Shown here piece after piece: positions 1 through 8,143 of a stretch of 64,000 nt of DNA. Both the position numbers and the translations under genes were made by a program. The DNA comes from Nannocystis exedens (GTDB lineage: Bacteria; Myxococcota_A; Polyangia; Nannocystales; Nannocystaceae), in NCBI RefSeq assembly GCF_002343915.1, contig NZ_NETK01000001.1, positions 4,040,001-4,104,000 on the forward strand. Reading direction: 5' to 3'. Numbering within the stretch: the first letter of the stretch is position 1; every line of letters begins with the position of its first letter. The notes under the pieces are model-generated. The model worked only from the letters and a program-made list of their open reading frames with translations. It was not told the origin of the DNA and did no database searches.

Positions 1-530
1 TCGCCCCGGGCCAGGAGTTCACCGTCGAGGCCGAGGTCACCGACAACTTCGACGGCGCCGGCTGGCGCCTGATGATCCCCGAGGCCGGCCAGGAGCTCCC
101 CGCCTACAAGCGCGAGACCGAGTGGGTCCTCACCCCGCCGAAAGGCAAGTACACCATCCGCGTCGAGGCCCTCGACCACGACGGCAACGTCGGCTACGAC
201 GAGGCCACCATCTACGTCGGCGTCGAGCCGGACGGCGAGACCACCGGGGACACGCCCGACACCTCCACGACGGGCGGAGACACGGGCGACACGACCGGCG
301 ACACGACCGGCGAGCCGACCGGCGACCCCGACCCGACCACCGGCGCGCCCACCTCGACCACCGGCGGCTCGGGCACGACCAGCGACGGCGACGGCGACGG
401 CCTCCCCGAGGCCCCGGATTCGCAGGAAGGTTGCGCCTGCAACGGCAGCCAGGGCGCCGGCCACGGCTCGCTCGGCATGCTCCTCCTGTTGTCGCTGGCC
501 CACCGCGGGCGCCGCAGTCGACGCTCGTGA
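1..530 (+). CDS. MYXO-CTERM-like secreted protein, C-terminal part
   Basis: This is the 3' end of a gene that begins before the window. The reading frame is open from base 3 and stops with TGA at 528-530. The visible ~175 residues are an Ig-like segment, a Thr/Gly/Asp linker rich in TTGD-type repeats, and a Cys-containing C-terminus (GCACNGSQG) followed by a short hydrophobic helix and an Arg-rich end. That last part is the layout of the MYXO-CTERM surface-sorting tail. It is nearly identical over its full visible length to the C-terminus of the gene at 914-2293, so the two are a recent tandem duplication. The stop codon touches a palindromic repeat unit. The N-terminal part is not visible, so any enzymatic activity can only be guessed from the paralogue. 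Confidence 0.85.
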   Translation, partial: APGQEFTVEAEVTDNFDGAGWRLMIPEAGQELPAYKRETEWVLTPPKGKYTIRVEALDHDGNVGYDEATIYVGVEPDGETTGDTPDTSTTGGDTGDTTGDTTGEPTGDPDPTTGAPTSTTGGSGTTSDGDGDGLPEAPDSQEGCACNGSQGAGHGSLGMLLLLSLAHRGRRSRRS

Positions 531-547
531 CATGTCCCTGAGGACAT
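530..547. repeat. 18-bp palindromic repeat unit (ACATGTCC family)
   Basis: ACATGTCCCTGAGGACAT. Perfect ATGTCC/GGACAT stem, directly abutting the TGA stop of the preceding gene. Confidence 0.8.
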
Positions 548-574
548 ACCGCGAGCCCTCGCGCCGTCCTGCTC

Positions 575-666
575 GCGCCCGGCATGCTCCTCCTTGTGTC
601 GCTGCCCCCCCGGGGGCGACCAGCTCGCCGGGAGCAGTCGGAGACCGGGACGACGCTCGCATTTCA
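575..666 (+). pseudogene. Remnant of a MYXO-CTERM-like tail
   Basis: About 90 bases resemble the last codons of the flanking duplicated genes: a short GMLLLVSL-type hydrophobic run followed by Arg-rich codons. An ACATGTCC repeat follows immediately, exactly as after both flanking copies. This suggests that a third copy of the gene was deleted, leaving its last ~30 codons plus the repeat. The evidence is similarity by eye over a short length, so confidence is moderate. Confidence 0.5.
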
Positions 667-684
667 ACATGTCCCTGAGGACAT
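667..684. repeat. 18-bp palindromic repeat unit (ACATGTCC family)
   Basis: ACATGTCCCTGAGGACAT, identical to the unit at 530-547, placed after the decayed gene tail. Confidence 0.8.
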
Positions 685-805
685 ATCGAGCTCCGACCCT
701 TCGAGCCGCGCGACGAACCCGCCTGTCCCGCGAATGCGCGGGCCCGCCGAACCCGCTCCCGCCGGGGATCCTCCCCCCTGCGCGCGTCCCATGAGTACGT
801 GTCCC

Positions 806-821
806 GTGTCCCATGGGACAC
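806..821. repeat. Palindrome of the TGTCCCATGGGACA class
   Basis: GTGTCCCATGGGACAC, a perfect 16-bp palindrome about 90 bases upstream of the start at 914. It belongs to a second palindrome class also seen at 6622-6644 and 13554-13582, with related sequence at 7949-7990. Confidence 0.6.
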
Positions 822-913
822 CGCGCCGCGCCGCCGGCGAAGATCGAGTGGAATCAAGCCGATCGGTGGGGCGTGGCGCTTGCTCTGCCTCCACACACAC
901 CCCGGAGACTGCA

Positions 914-2293
914 ATGTTTGCTCATCTGTTCACCACCCTCAGCACGTTGTCGTTGTTGTTCGCCGCCGATGCGGATTCCGAACTCGGACAATTCGCGATC
1001 CGCCCCATCCCTCCCGAGCACGGCTCGAGCGCGCTGACCGGCATCGAGCCGGAGCCGCACGCCGCGTGGGACAAGCCGCCCCACCGTCACACCGTCTATC
1101 TCAACTTCGACGGCGCCCAGCTCAAGTCGGCCGCCAAAGTCGGCGTCAATGCGGCGGAGGGGACGGCGGGGTGCGTCACCGGTCAGCTCGAGTACCCGGC
1201 CTTCAGCGGCACCGACGAGGAGCGGCTGGCGATCGTCGAGATCTTCAAGACAGGCGTGGCGCCGTTCGGGATCCGCGTCGTCCACGAGCAGCGGCCGCCG
1301 AAGCACTTGCCCTACAGCCAGATCATGATCGGCGGGAAGGGGGAGCTGCTCGACGCCGAACCGAGCAGCATCTTCACGTGCGCGACCGATTGCGGCGACA
1401 GCTGGTGGCGCGAGACCGGCTTCGTGTTCGCCGACAGCTACCCCGGCGAGATCCAGGTGCTCGGCGACGCGGCGCTCAAAGTCGCCGGCCACCACTGGGG
1501 GCTCGACGGGCTCGCGGGTTTCAATTACATCATGAACAGCTTCATCTCGGGCCTCCCGCGCACATGGAGCGACCGATGCGTGATGACCGAGACCAGCCAG
1601 CCGATGTGCGCCTCGGTCCACGACGAGTTCTGCGGCGAGGGCTCCAAGATGCAGAACGACACCGCCGAGCTCCTGGCCATGTTCGGCCCGAACTCCGTCG
1701 ACGACGTCCCGCCCACCGTCCACCTGCTCTCGCCGCTCGACGGCGCCGTCCTCGCCCCGGGCCAGGAGTTCACCGTCGAGGCCGAGGTCACCGACAACTT
1801 CGACGGCGCCGGCTGGCGCCTGATGATCCCCGAGGCCGGTCAGGAGCTCCCCGCCTACAAGCGCGAGACCGAGTGGGTCCTCACCCCGCCCAAGGGCAAG
1901 TACACCATCCGCGTCGAGGCCCTCGACCACGACGGCAACGTCGGCTTCGACGAGGCCACCATCTACGTCGGCGTCGAGCCGGACGGCGAGACCACCGGGG
2001 ACATGCCCGACACCTCCACGACGGGCGGAGACACGGGCGACACCACCGGCGACACGACCGACGACCCGACCGGCGAGCCGACCGGCGGGTTCGACCCGAC
2101 CACCGGATCGCCCACCTCGACCACCGGCGGCTCGGGCACGACCAGCGACGGCGACGGCGACGGCCTCCCCGAGGCCCCGGACTCACAGGATGGCTGCGCC
2201 TGCAACGGCAGCCAGGGCGCCGGCCACGGCTGGCTCGGCATCCTCCTTTTGGTGTCGCTGGCCCACCGCGGACGCCGCGTTCGACGCTCGTAA
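914..2293 (+). CDS. Secreted matrixin-like protein with Ig-like domain and MYXO-CTERM-like tail
   Basis: A 459-residue exported protein. The start at 914 gives a short hydrophobic signal sequence; the frame is open further upstream but lacks one. Residues ~55-250 resemble a metzincin (matrixin-like) protease fold. Where an HExxHxxGxxH zinc site followed by a Met-turn is expected, the sequence reads VAGHHWGLDG (residues ~190-199) and then YIMNS. The Glu and at least one zinc His are therefore missing, and it is probably not an active protease. An Ig-like domain follows (~260-360), then a Thr/Gly/Asp linker with TTGD-type repeats, then Cys-rich sequence, a hydrophobic helix and an Arg-rich end typical of MYXO-CTERM sorting tails. 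The C-terminal third is nearly identical to the partial gene at 1-530. The TAA stop abuts a palindromic repeat. The fold assignment is inferred from motif spacing. Confidence 0.8.
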   Translation: MFAHLFTTLSTLSLLFAADADSELGQFAIRPIPPEHGSSALTGIEPEPHAAWDKPPHRHTVYLNFDGAQLKSAAKVGVNAAEGTAGCVTGQLEYPAFSGTDEERLAIVEIFKTGVAPFGIRVVHEQRPPKHLPYSQIMIGGKGELLDAEPSSIFTCATDCGDSWWRETGFVFADSYPGEIQVLGDAALKVAGHHWGLDGLAGFNYIMNSFISGLPRTWSDRCVMTETSQPMCASVHDEFCGEGSKMQNDTAELLAMFGPNSVDDVPPTVHLLSPLDGAVLAPGQEFTVEAEVTDNFDGAGWRLMIPEAGQELPAYKRETEWVLTPPKGKYTIRVEALDHDGNVGFDEATIYVGVEPDGETTGDMPDTSTTGGDTGDTTGDTTDDPTGEPTGGFDPTTGSPTSTTGGSGTTSDGDGDGLPEAPDSQDGCACNGSQGAGHGWLGILLLVSLAHRGRRVRRS

Positions 2294-2310
2294 CATGTCC
2301 CTGAAGACAT
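2293..2310. repeat. 18-bp palindromic repeat unit (ACATGTCC family)
   Basis: ACATGTCCCTGAAGACAT, starting on the last base of the preceding TAA stop, in the gap between convergent genes. Confidence 0.75.
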
Positions 2311-2462
2311 ATGAGAGTGCGCGCTGCCAGTCGGGCGGCGGAACTCTGCAGGCCGCGGGTCATTGCGGGCGCACGAGTTGTCCAGGGCGGAGCAAACGGT
2401 CGCCTGCGACGCTCGTCTCCGTGACCCCGGAGACCCACGAGTCGACCGCCTCGCCCGCGGCC

Positions 2463-3842
2463 TCAATCGTCGCCGCGGTCGGGCCGCTCGATCGCGTAGT
2501 ACTCGATCCAGCGGCTGATCTGCTTGCGGTCGCGGTCGAAGTGCTTGGCCGTGGCGCGGATGCTCCAGTTGTTGGCGATCAGCGCCGCCATCACCTCGTC
2601 CCGGCTCGGCCGCTGTCGCAGCAGCCTGTCCTTCAGAGCGGGTTCGGTCGACTGCGCCGGGGCGGCCGCCGAACGCTGGCGCAGCCACGCCGGCAGGTCG
2701 AGCGGCGTGATCGGCCGCGCGTGCGCGGCGCTGGCCAGCTCGTGGACGCAGCGCTGCAGCCCGCGCAGGTTCTCGGTCCAGTCGGCGAGCAGCAGCCGCT
2801 CCACCGCCTCCGGGGAGAAGTCGAGCGGGCGCACCTCGGCCTGTCCGCGGTGCTCGCCCCAGCCGCGGTGCAGGCGATCGATCCACCCGAGCAGGTCGGA
2901 CCGGCGGGCGCGCAGCGGCGGCACGTGGATCTCCCACAGCGCCAGGCGGGCGTAGAGGTCGCGGCGGAACCGGCCGCGCTCGACCTCGTCGAACAGCGAG
3001 CGGTTGGTCGCCGCGACCAGGCGGACGTCGACCTTGTAGCGCTGCACGCTGCCGACCGGGCTGACCTCGCCGAGCTCGACCGCCCGCAGCAGCTTGGGCT
3101 GGAGGTCGAGCGGCAGCTCGCCGAGCTCGTCGAGGAACAGGGTGCCGCCGCTGGCCTCGCGGAACAGCCCGGCGTGCTCGCGCGTGGCCCCGGTGAAGGC
3201 CCCGCGCACGTGGCCGAACAGCTCGCTCTCGATCAGCTGCGGGCTGAGCGTCGCGCAGTTGACCGCGATCAGCGGCCCGCGCCGTCCGCTCAGCCGGTGC
3301 AGCTCGCCGGCGATCCGCTCCTTGCCGGCCCCGGTCTCGCCCAGCACCAGCACCGGCGACGGGTCGGCGCTCGCGCGCGCGATCGCGGCCCGCAGCGCGC
3401 CGACCGCCTGCGACTCGCCGGGGATCTCCCGCCGCGACACCTCGGGCGCGTCGACGGCGGCGGCGTCGAGCCGCTCGTACACCGCCAGCACGTCGCCGAT
3501 CCGCAGCACCGCGCCGTCCTCGACGTAGCGCGGCAGCGCGGACACCTGCTGCCCCTGCAGCGCCACGCCGTTGCGGCTGCCGAGGTCGGCGACCGCGTGT
3601 CGCTCCGCCACCGGGTCCCAGCGGATCACCGCGTGCTGGCGCGACACCGTCGAGTGCATCGCCGAGATCACGCCCTCCGCCGGCGCCTGACGGCCGATGA
3701 GCACGTCGGCCTCGCCGAGTGGGTGGATCGCGGCCAGCTCGCGCGGCCACACGAACATCAGCCGGGCCCCGCGCGCCACCGTGCGGGGGTAGTCGCTCCG
3801 ATCGGTGGAGACCGTCTCGTCGGGCCGCGGCGACGGCTTCAC
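2463..3842 (-). CDS. FHA-domain sigma-54-dependent transcriptional activator
   Basis: About 459 residues. An N-terminal FHA domain (~25-115; IGR, SRQHA and DLGSRNG motifs) should bind phosphothreonine and so read the output of a Ser/Thr kinase. The AAA+ sigma-54 interaction domain (~130-370) has Walker A GETGAGKE, an intact GAFTGA loop that contacts sigma-54, and Walker B GTLFLDE. The C-terminus is a Fis-type helix-turn-helix (NNWSIRATAKHFDRDRKQISRW). It acts as an enhancer-binding activator of sigma-54 promoters; FHA-type activators are common in myxobacteria. I chose the GTG at 3842, just before the FHA domain; an internal ATG at 3756 would clip the domain. It is divergent from the Ser/Thr kinase at 3993 with ~150 bases between them, so that kinase is a natural candidate partner, though this is inference. 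Confidence 0.92.
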   Translation of the reverse strand: MKPSPRPDETVSTDRSDYPRTVARGARLMFVWPRELAAIHPLGEADVLIGRQAPAEGVISAMHSTVSRQHAVIRWDPVAERHAVADLGSRNGVALQGQQVSALPRYVEDGAVLRIGDVLAVYERLDAAAVDAPEVSRREIPGESQAVGALRAAIARASADPSPVLVLGETGAGKERIAGELHRLSGRRGPLIAVNCATLSPQLIESELFGHVRGAFTGATREHAGLFREASGGTLFLDELGELPLDLQPKLLRAVELGEVSPVGSVQRYKVDVRLVAATNRSLFDEVERGRFRRDLYARLALWEIHVPPLRARRSDLLGWIDRLHRGWGEHRGQAEVRPLDFSPEAVERLLLADWTENLRGLQRCVHELASAAHARPITPLDLPAWLRQRSAAAPAQSTEPALKDRLLRQRPSRDEVMAALIANNWSIRATAKHFDRDRKQISRWIEYYAIERPDRGDD

Positions 3843-3992
3843 CCCGGTGATTGTGTCCCGGCCGGCGACGCCGCGGCAAGCGGGAAACGCCCGACCGAGA
3901 GACCTCACGCTCGCTCGCGGCCCGGACCTGCGGCGACCGCTCGGTGACAAGGACCGGCGCAGCGTGTAGAGAGTGGTCGTTTCGTCTCCGTG

Positions 3993-6698
3993 ATGGATCC
4001 GGCCGACGCCTCGTTCGCGCAGACCTCGACCGGCCGGCGCGTCGGCCTCGACGACGCCACCATGGACTTCGACGGCCCCTCGCCCGCCGTGCGCGCGCTG
4101 CCGGCCAGGCTCGGTCGCTACCACGTGCTCGAGCGGATCGGCGCCGGCGGCATGGGCGTCGTGCTCGCCGCCTACGACCCCGACCTCGACCGCAAGGTCG
4201 CCCTCAAGCTGCTGCGCGACGACTCGTCGCCGTTCGGCTCGCCGGTGCGGCTGCTGCGGGAGGCGCAGGCGCTGGCCCGCCTGTCCCACCCCAACGTCGT
4301 CCAGATCTACGACGCCGGCATGGTCGACGGCCAGGTCTTCATCGCCATGGAGTTCGTCCGCGGCCAGGATCTTCGGACATGGCTCAAGGGACAGAAGCGC
4401 TCGCCGGCCGAGATCGTGCGGGTGTTCCTCGAAGCGGGTCGTGGGCTCGCCGCGGCGCACGACGCCGGCCTGGTCCACCGCGACATCAAGCCCGACAACC
4501 TGCTGGTCGGCGTCGACGGGCGGGTGCGCGTCGCCGACTTCGGCCTCGCGCGCGAGGGCGACTCCTCGATCGAGGACGGCGACCCGGCGCCTCCGCGCGA
4601 GGGCCCGCTCGCCCTCTCCCTCACCCGCGCCGGCGCGCTGCTCGGCACGCCGGCCTACATGTCGCCGGAGCAGCACCTGGGCCACACCGTCGACGCGCGC
4701 AGCGATCAGTTCAGCTTCTGCGTCGCGCTGTGGGAGGCCCTCTACGGCCGCCGCCCCTTCGTCGGGGAAAACCCGACCACCGCCGCCGAGGCCGTGCTGG
4801 GCGGGCAGATCGGCGAGCCCGGCGAGGCCGCCCCGCGCCGGTACGCCGAGGTGCTGCGCCGCGGCCTCGCGCGCCAGCCCGAGGAGCGCTGGCCGAGCAT
4901 GCACGCCCTCCTGGCGGCGCTGGCCCGCGACCCGCGGCGCGCCCGGCGGACCCGGCTGGGCGCCGTCGCCCTGGTCGCCGCGCTCGGCGCAGCGGCCTTC
5001 GCCGCCCTGCTCTCGCGCGACCCCGAGGCCGGCGTGTGCAACGGCGCCGCCGAGGAGCTCGCGGCCGCGTGGGGCCCGGAGCGCCGGTCCGCCGTCGCCG
5101 CCGCCCTGGAGGGCGCGCGCGACCCTGACGTGCCCGTGCGCGCCCTCGCCGGCCTCGACCGCTTCGCCGCCACCTGGCAACAGGCCCACCGCGACGCCTG
5201 CCTCGACCATCACCGCGGCGAGCAGTCGGCCACCCTGCTCGACGCGCGGATGCGCTGCCTCGCCGGTCGGCGGGCGGCCCTCGCCAGCGCCGCCACGGTC
5301 CTCGCCGAGGGCGGCGCCGACCAGGACGCCGCCCAGGTGGTCGCGCGCCTGCCCGCGATCGCCACGTGCAGCGACGTCGAGGCGGTGCTGGCCGCCGCCC
5401 CGCCGCCCGACGACCCGGCGCTCGCGCGCGAGGCCGCGCAGATCGACGCGCGCCTCAGCGACGCTCGCGCGCGCCACCACGCCGGCGACCTCGCCACCGC
5501 CATGGCGCGCGCACGCGAGGCCGCGGAGGCGGCCCGCAGCGCGGGGCTCGACGGCTCGCGGGCGGAGGCCCTGCTCGTCCTCGGCCAGACGGCGATGACC
5601 GCCTACGAGTGGAAAGTCGCGCGCGAGGCCCTCACCGAGGCCGGCCCGCTCGCGCTCGCCGCTCGCCGCGACGAGGTCGCCGCCGAGGCGCTCGCCCGCG
5701 CCCTCTACATCGCCGGCGTCCACGACGGCGAGCGCGACGCCGCGCGGGCCGCCCTGCCGATCGCCGAGGCCGTCGCCCGCCGCCTGCCCGAACCGCACGA
5801 GGCCCTCGCGCGGCTGTTCAACAACCGCGGCGCGATCGCCCTGGCCGAGCGCGACCGCGAGGCCGCCCACCGCGACTTCGTCCGCGCCCTCGACACCCTA
5901 CAGCGGGCCCCCGTCGTCGACCCGATCGATCTCGCGCTCTACCGCAACAACACTGCCGTCAGCGACCCCGACCCTGCGGTCCGTAGCGAGACCTTGAGGG
6001 CGGCGACGGAGGCGCTCGAGGCCACGCTCGGACCGAACCACCGCCTCGCCCTCGAACTCCGCCTCAGCCAGGCCCACTACGACCCGGACCCCGCCGTCGG
6101 CGCGCGTGTCCTCGCGGCGACCTGTCCCCTGCTCGCGACCTACTACCCCGACGAAGCCAGCACCTGCGTCCGCTGCTTCTACACGCAGGGGCAGCACGAG
6201 CACCTCCTCGGGCGGCAAGCCGACGCCGCCGCCAGCTTCGCGCGGGCGCTCGCCTGTCCCGAGCGCGGCGCCGTCACGCAGGGCGCCGCGGCCCAATCCG
6301 CCTTTTTCCGCTCGAAGGCGGCCGCCTTCCTGGCCCTGCTCGACGAGCGGCCCGCCGACGCGGTCGCCCACGCCGAGAGCGGGCGCGCCAGCGTGTGGCC
6401 CTACCGTCACCTGCCGCACGCGGCCGCGGAGCTGCCGGAGTTCGGCCTCGTGCGTGGTCGGGCCCTCGCCGCGCTGGGCCGCGCCGACGAGGCCCGGGCC
6501 GTGCTCACCGACGTGGAAGCCGAGCTCGCGCGCACCGTCGACCGCGAGCTGCTCACGCTGCCACGCCTGTTGCTGGCCGCGTCCCGCGACGCCCTCGCGT
6601 CGCTGCCCCCTGCGACCGATGCCCATGAGACAGTGTCTCATGGGACTGCCCCTGAGACGGTACGCGCTCCCCCCCTGCGCCCGGGCGTACCTCTTTGA
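3993..6698 (+). CDS. Membrane Ser/Thr protein kinase with TPR-like C-terminal region
   Basis: About 901 residues. The kinase domain (~38-300) has the glycine loop GAGGMG, the VALK lysine, catalytic HRDIKPDN (~160), DFG and GTPAYMSPE, so it should be active. One transmembrane helix follows (~321-345), then a long Ala-rich helical region with TPR-like periodicity to ~880, a common myxobacterial Pkn layout. The start is ATG 3993; an adjoining GTG at 3990 is equally possible. The last ~30 codons run through a perfect inverted repeat (6622-6644), so the C-terminal ~20 residues are probably not part of the conserved fold. It is divergent from the FHA activator, and an ADYC-domain lipoprotein follows on the same strand, the same order as at 58742-62548. 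Substrates are unknown. Confidence 0.92.
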   Translation: MDPADASFAQTSTGRRVGLDDATMDFDGPSPAVRALPARLGRYHVLERIGAGGMGVVLAAYDPDLDRKVALKLLRDDSSPFGSPVRLLREAQALARLSHPNVVQIYDAGMVDGQVFIAMEFVRGQDLRTWLKGQKRSPAEIVRVFLEAGRGLAAAHDAGLVHRDIKPDNLLVGVDGRVRVADFGLAREGDSSIEDGDPAPPREGPLALSLTRAGALLGTPAYMSPEQHLGHTVDARSDQFSFCVALWEALYGRRPFVGENPTTAAEAVLGGQIGEPGEAAPRRYAEVLRRGLARQPEERWPSMHALLAALARDPRRARRTRLGAVALVAALGAAAFAALLSRDPEAGVCNGAAEELAAAWGPERRSAVAAALEGARDPDVPVRALAGLDRFAATWQQAHRDACLDHHRGEQSATLLDARMRCLAGRRAALASAATVLAEGGADQDAAQVVARLPAIATCSDVEAVLAAAPPPDDPALAREAAQIDARLSDARARHHAGDLATAMARAREAAEAARSAGLDGSRAEALLVLGQTAMTAYEWKVAREALTEAGPLALAARRDEVAAEALARALYIAGVHDGERDAARAALPIAEAVARRLPEPHEALARLFNNRGAIALAERDREAAHRDFVRALDTLQRAPVVDPIDLALYRNNTAVSDPDPAVRSETLRAATEALEATLGPNHRLALELRLSQAHYDPDPAVGARVLAATCPLLATYYPDEASTCVRCFYTQGQHEHLLGRQADAAASFARALACPERGAVTQGAAAQSAFFRSKAAAFLALLDERPADAVAHAESGRASVWPYRHLPHAAAELPEFGLVRGRALAALGRADEARAVLTDVEAELARTVDRELLTLPRLLLAASRDALASLPPATDAHETVSHGTAPETVRAPPLRPGVPL
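4377..4394. repeat. Possible coding copy of the 18-bp palindrome
   Basis: ACATGGCTCAAGGGACAG within the kinase gene. It matches the family's spacing but has a weaker stem, and could be chance in a GC-rich gene. Confidence 0.35.
6622..6660. repeat. Second-class palindrome at the 3' end of the kinase gene
   Basis: CCCATGAGACA/TGTCTCATGGG forms a perfect 11-bp inverted repeat around one base (6622-6644), followed by a related degenerate stretch to 6660. It lies in the last codons of the kinase gene and ~160 bases upstream of the ADYC lipoprotein start. As RNA it would form a stable hairpin that could attenuate or separate the two genes. Confidence 0.65.
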
Positions 6699-6806
6699 AA
6701 TCACTGACAGTGTTCCCGGGCGTGTAGCTTGCTCAAGAGAGACGTGTCCGCCGGCGACACGACACGCCGGCGACGCATCACCCCTGCTGCTTGGAGAACC
6801 TCGACC

Positions 6807-7772
6807 ATGTTGCCCCGCCTCACGCTGCCCCTCGCCGTCACCGCCGCCCTCGCCTCCGCCTGCGCTCAGCCGGACGACACGATCGCCTATCGAGACACCA
6901 CCACCGTCGCCTGCGGCACTTGCCCCCCGAACTCGCCGGCCACCAACGACTTCCGCCTCCCCGAGCTCAGCCGCAGCGGCGTGCCCAACGGCGACGATAT
7001 CTACGTCGTCGGTCTGCGCAACCCCGGCGGCACGCTCTATACATTCGACGCCGTCGCCGACGAGTTCGTCGCCCGGACTGGCAACGGCACCATCGTCGCC
7101 AGCGACGACGACCTCGTCGGCTGGGACCTCGTCGTCAGCGACGGCGTCCACACGATCGACATCCACATCCGGGCCCACGACGCCGAGATCGACTCCTGGG
7201 CCACCAACGGCGACCCGATCTCGGCCTATGCCCTCGCCTTCGACACCGACGAGATTCCGAGCGAGACCGTCAACCTGTGCCCGGAGTTCCGCGACGAGCC
7301 CGACCGCCCCACCGTCACCCTCATCGTCGGCGAGCGCTACGACGACGCGGGCAAGCTCGTGATCGCCAACCAGCCCGACTGGGTCACGCTCGCCTGCGAG
7401 GGCGAGGCGGTGTTCAAGATGAAGCTGATGAATTACGGCCCGAACGACGACTTCGCCGGCCTCGGCGCCCCCGCGACCGCCGCCCAGCGGCAGGCGACCA
7501 TCAAGATGATCACCGCCGATTACTGCGGCACCGGCTACAGCTTCACCGCCCAGGGCACGCTCGTCCACTGGGAGAACCACTCCCGCTACGTCCCCGCGGT
7601 CGGGCTCCCCGACGAGGCCAAGTACGAGGCCGTATGGACCGAGGACGGCGCGCTCTGCCTCGGCACCCCGCGCCTCGTCGACCCCGCCGAGGTGGCGCTC
7701 GTGTGCGACCTCCCGCCGTGCGACGCCCCCTTGTACCCGGGCGCCGAGTGGTACACGTGGGACGGCGAGTGA
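6807..7772 (+). CDS. ADYC-domain lipoprotein
   Basis: 321 residues with a lipoprotein signal peptide ending at a lipobox-like ...ASAC (Cys ~18). The body contains LMNYGP followed by a Gln-rich segment and TADYCGTG, the hallmark of the ADYC domain family found mainly in myxobacteria and of unknown function. Conserved Cys residues near both ends suggest disulfides. The ATG at 6807 has GGAG ~10 bases upstream; the upstream extension of the frame lacks a signal peptide. It follows a Ser/Thr kinase gene by 108 bases on the same strand. It is paralogous to 61586-62548 and 62759-63736 but more divergent than those two are from each other. Expected location is the outer membrane or periplasm. Confidence 0.88.
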   Translation: MLPRLTLPLAVTAALASACAQPDDTIAYRDTTTVACGTCPPNSPATNDFRLPELSRSGVPNGDDIYVVGLRNPGGTLYTFDAVADEFVARTGNGTIVASDDDLVGWDLVVSDGVHTIDIHIRAHDAEIDSWATNGDPISAYALAFDTDEIPSETVNLCPEFRDEPDRPTVTLIVGERYDDAGKLVIANQPDWVTLACEGEAVFKMKLMNYGPNDDFAGLGAPATAAQRQATIKMITADYCGTGYSFTAQGTLVHWENHSRYVPAVGLPDEAKYEAVWTEDGALCLGTPRLVDPAEVALVCDLPPCDAPLYPGAEWYTWDGE

Positions 7773-7786
7773 ACGCCGACGCCGGT

Positions 7787-7835
7787 GGCCCGCGGGGTCC
7801 CGAGCGCCGTAAATCGCATGGGAACCCCGCGGGCC
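7787..7835 (+). terminator. Candidate terminator hairpin
   Basis: GGCCCGCGGGG (7787-7797) pairs with CCCCGCGGGCC (7825-7835), an 11-bp stem 15 bases after the ADYC stop. No U-tract follows, so it may be a factor-dependent or RNA-stabilising structure. Confidence 0.5.
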
Positions 7836-7948
7836 CGTCCCCATCGCATTGGACATAGATCCGTCAAAATCACGGCCGTCATGGCATCCGCGTTCGACTC
7901 GCCGTCCCAATAAAGAGGGCACCCGCTCGACGAGGGCATCGACGCGGC

Positions 7949-7990
7949 GACAGTGCCCCTGGGGCACTGTCCCGTGTCCCGGGGGACAGC
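7949..7990. repeat. Adjacent palindromes, GACAGTG class
   Basis: CAGTGCCCCTGGGGCACTG (7951-7969) is a perfect palindrome around a central T. It is followed directly by a TGTCCC...GGGGGACA inverted repeat to 7989. The pair lies ~155-195 bases upstream of the hydrolase start at 8144. Confidence 0.6.
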
Positions 7991-8143
7991 TCGTCGATCC
8001 CGTCACGACCCCAACTCGTTACACCTTGATCTCGCTGCGATCTCCGCGATCGGGCGCGCCTCGCAGCGTTGGCGAGGCGCTTGCTCTTCCCAGAGCTACC
8101 CGCGGCCGACGTGCTGCGGGCCAGCCTCTCATCGGAGATCGCC

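Larger units (their letters stand above)
531..913. other. Intergenic stretch with duplicated gene tail and palindromes
   Basis: No intact gene is seen in these 383 bases. They hold a decayed copy of the MYXO-CTERM tail (about 575-666), a second ACATGTCC palindrome at 667-684 and a different palindrome at 806-821. The 5' region and promoter of the gene starting at 914 must lie here, but I see no clear promoter hexamers. Confidence 0.6.
7773..8143. other. Intergenic stretch with hairpins
   Basis: 371 bases without a gene. They contain a terminator-like hairpin (7787-7835), a palindrome cluster (7949-7990) and, near the end, the Shine-Dalgarno of the next gene. No promoter is clearly recognisable. 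Confidence 0.6.

Noticed and set aside
1963..3879. Very long Arg/Ala-rich minus frames over the FHA activator
   Set aside because: High-GC shadow frames; the FHA, AAA+ and HTH motifs fix the true frame.
2463..5870. A 1135-codon minus frame spanning the kinase gene
   Set aside because: Only its last 459 codons have protein features; the rest is the antisense of a clear kinase domain.
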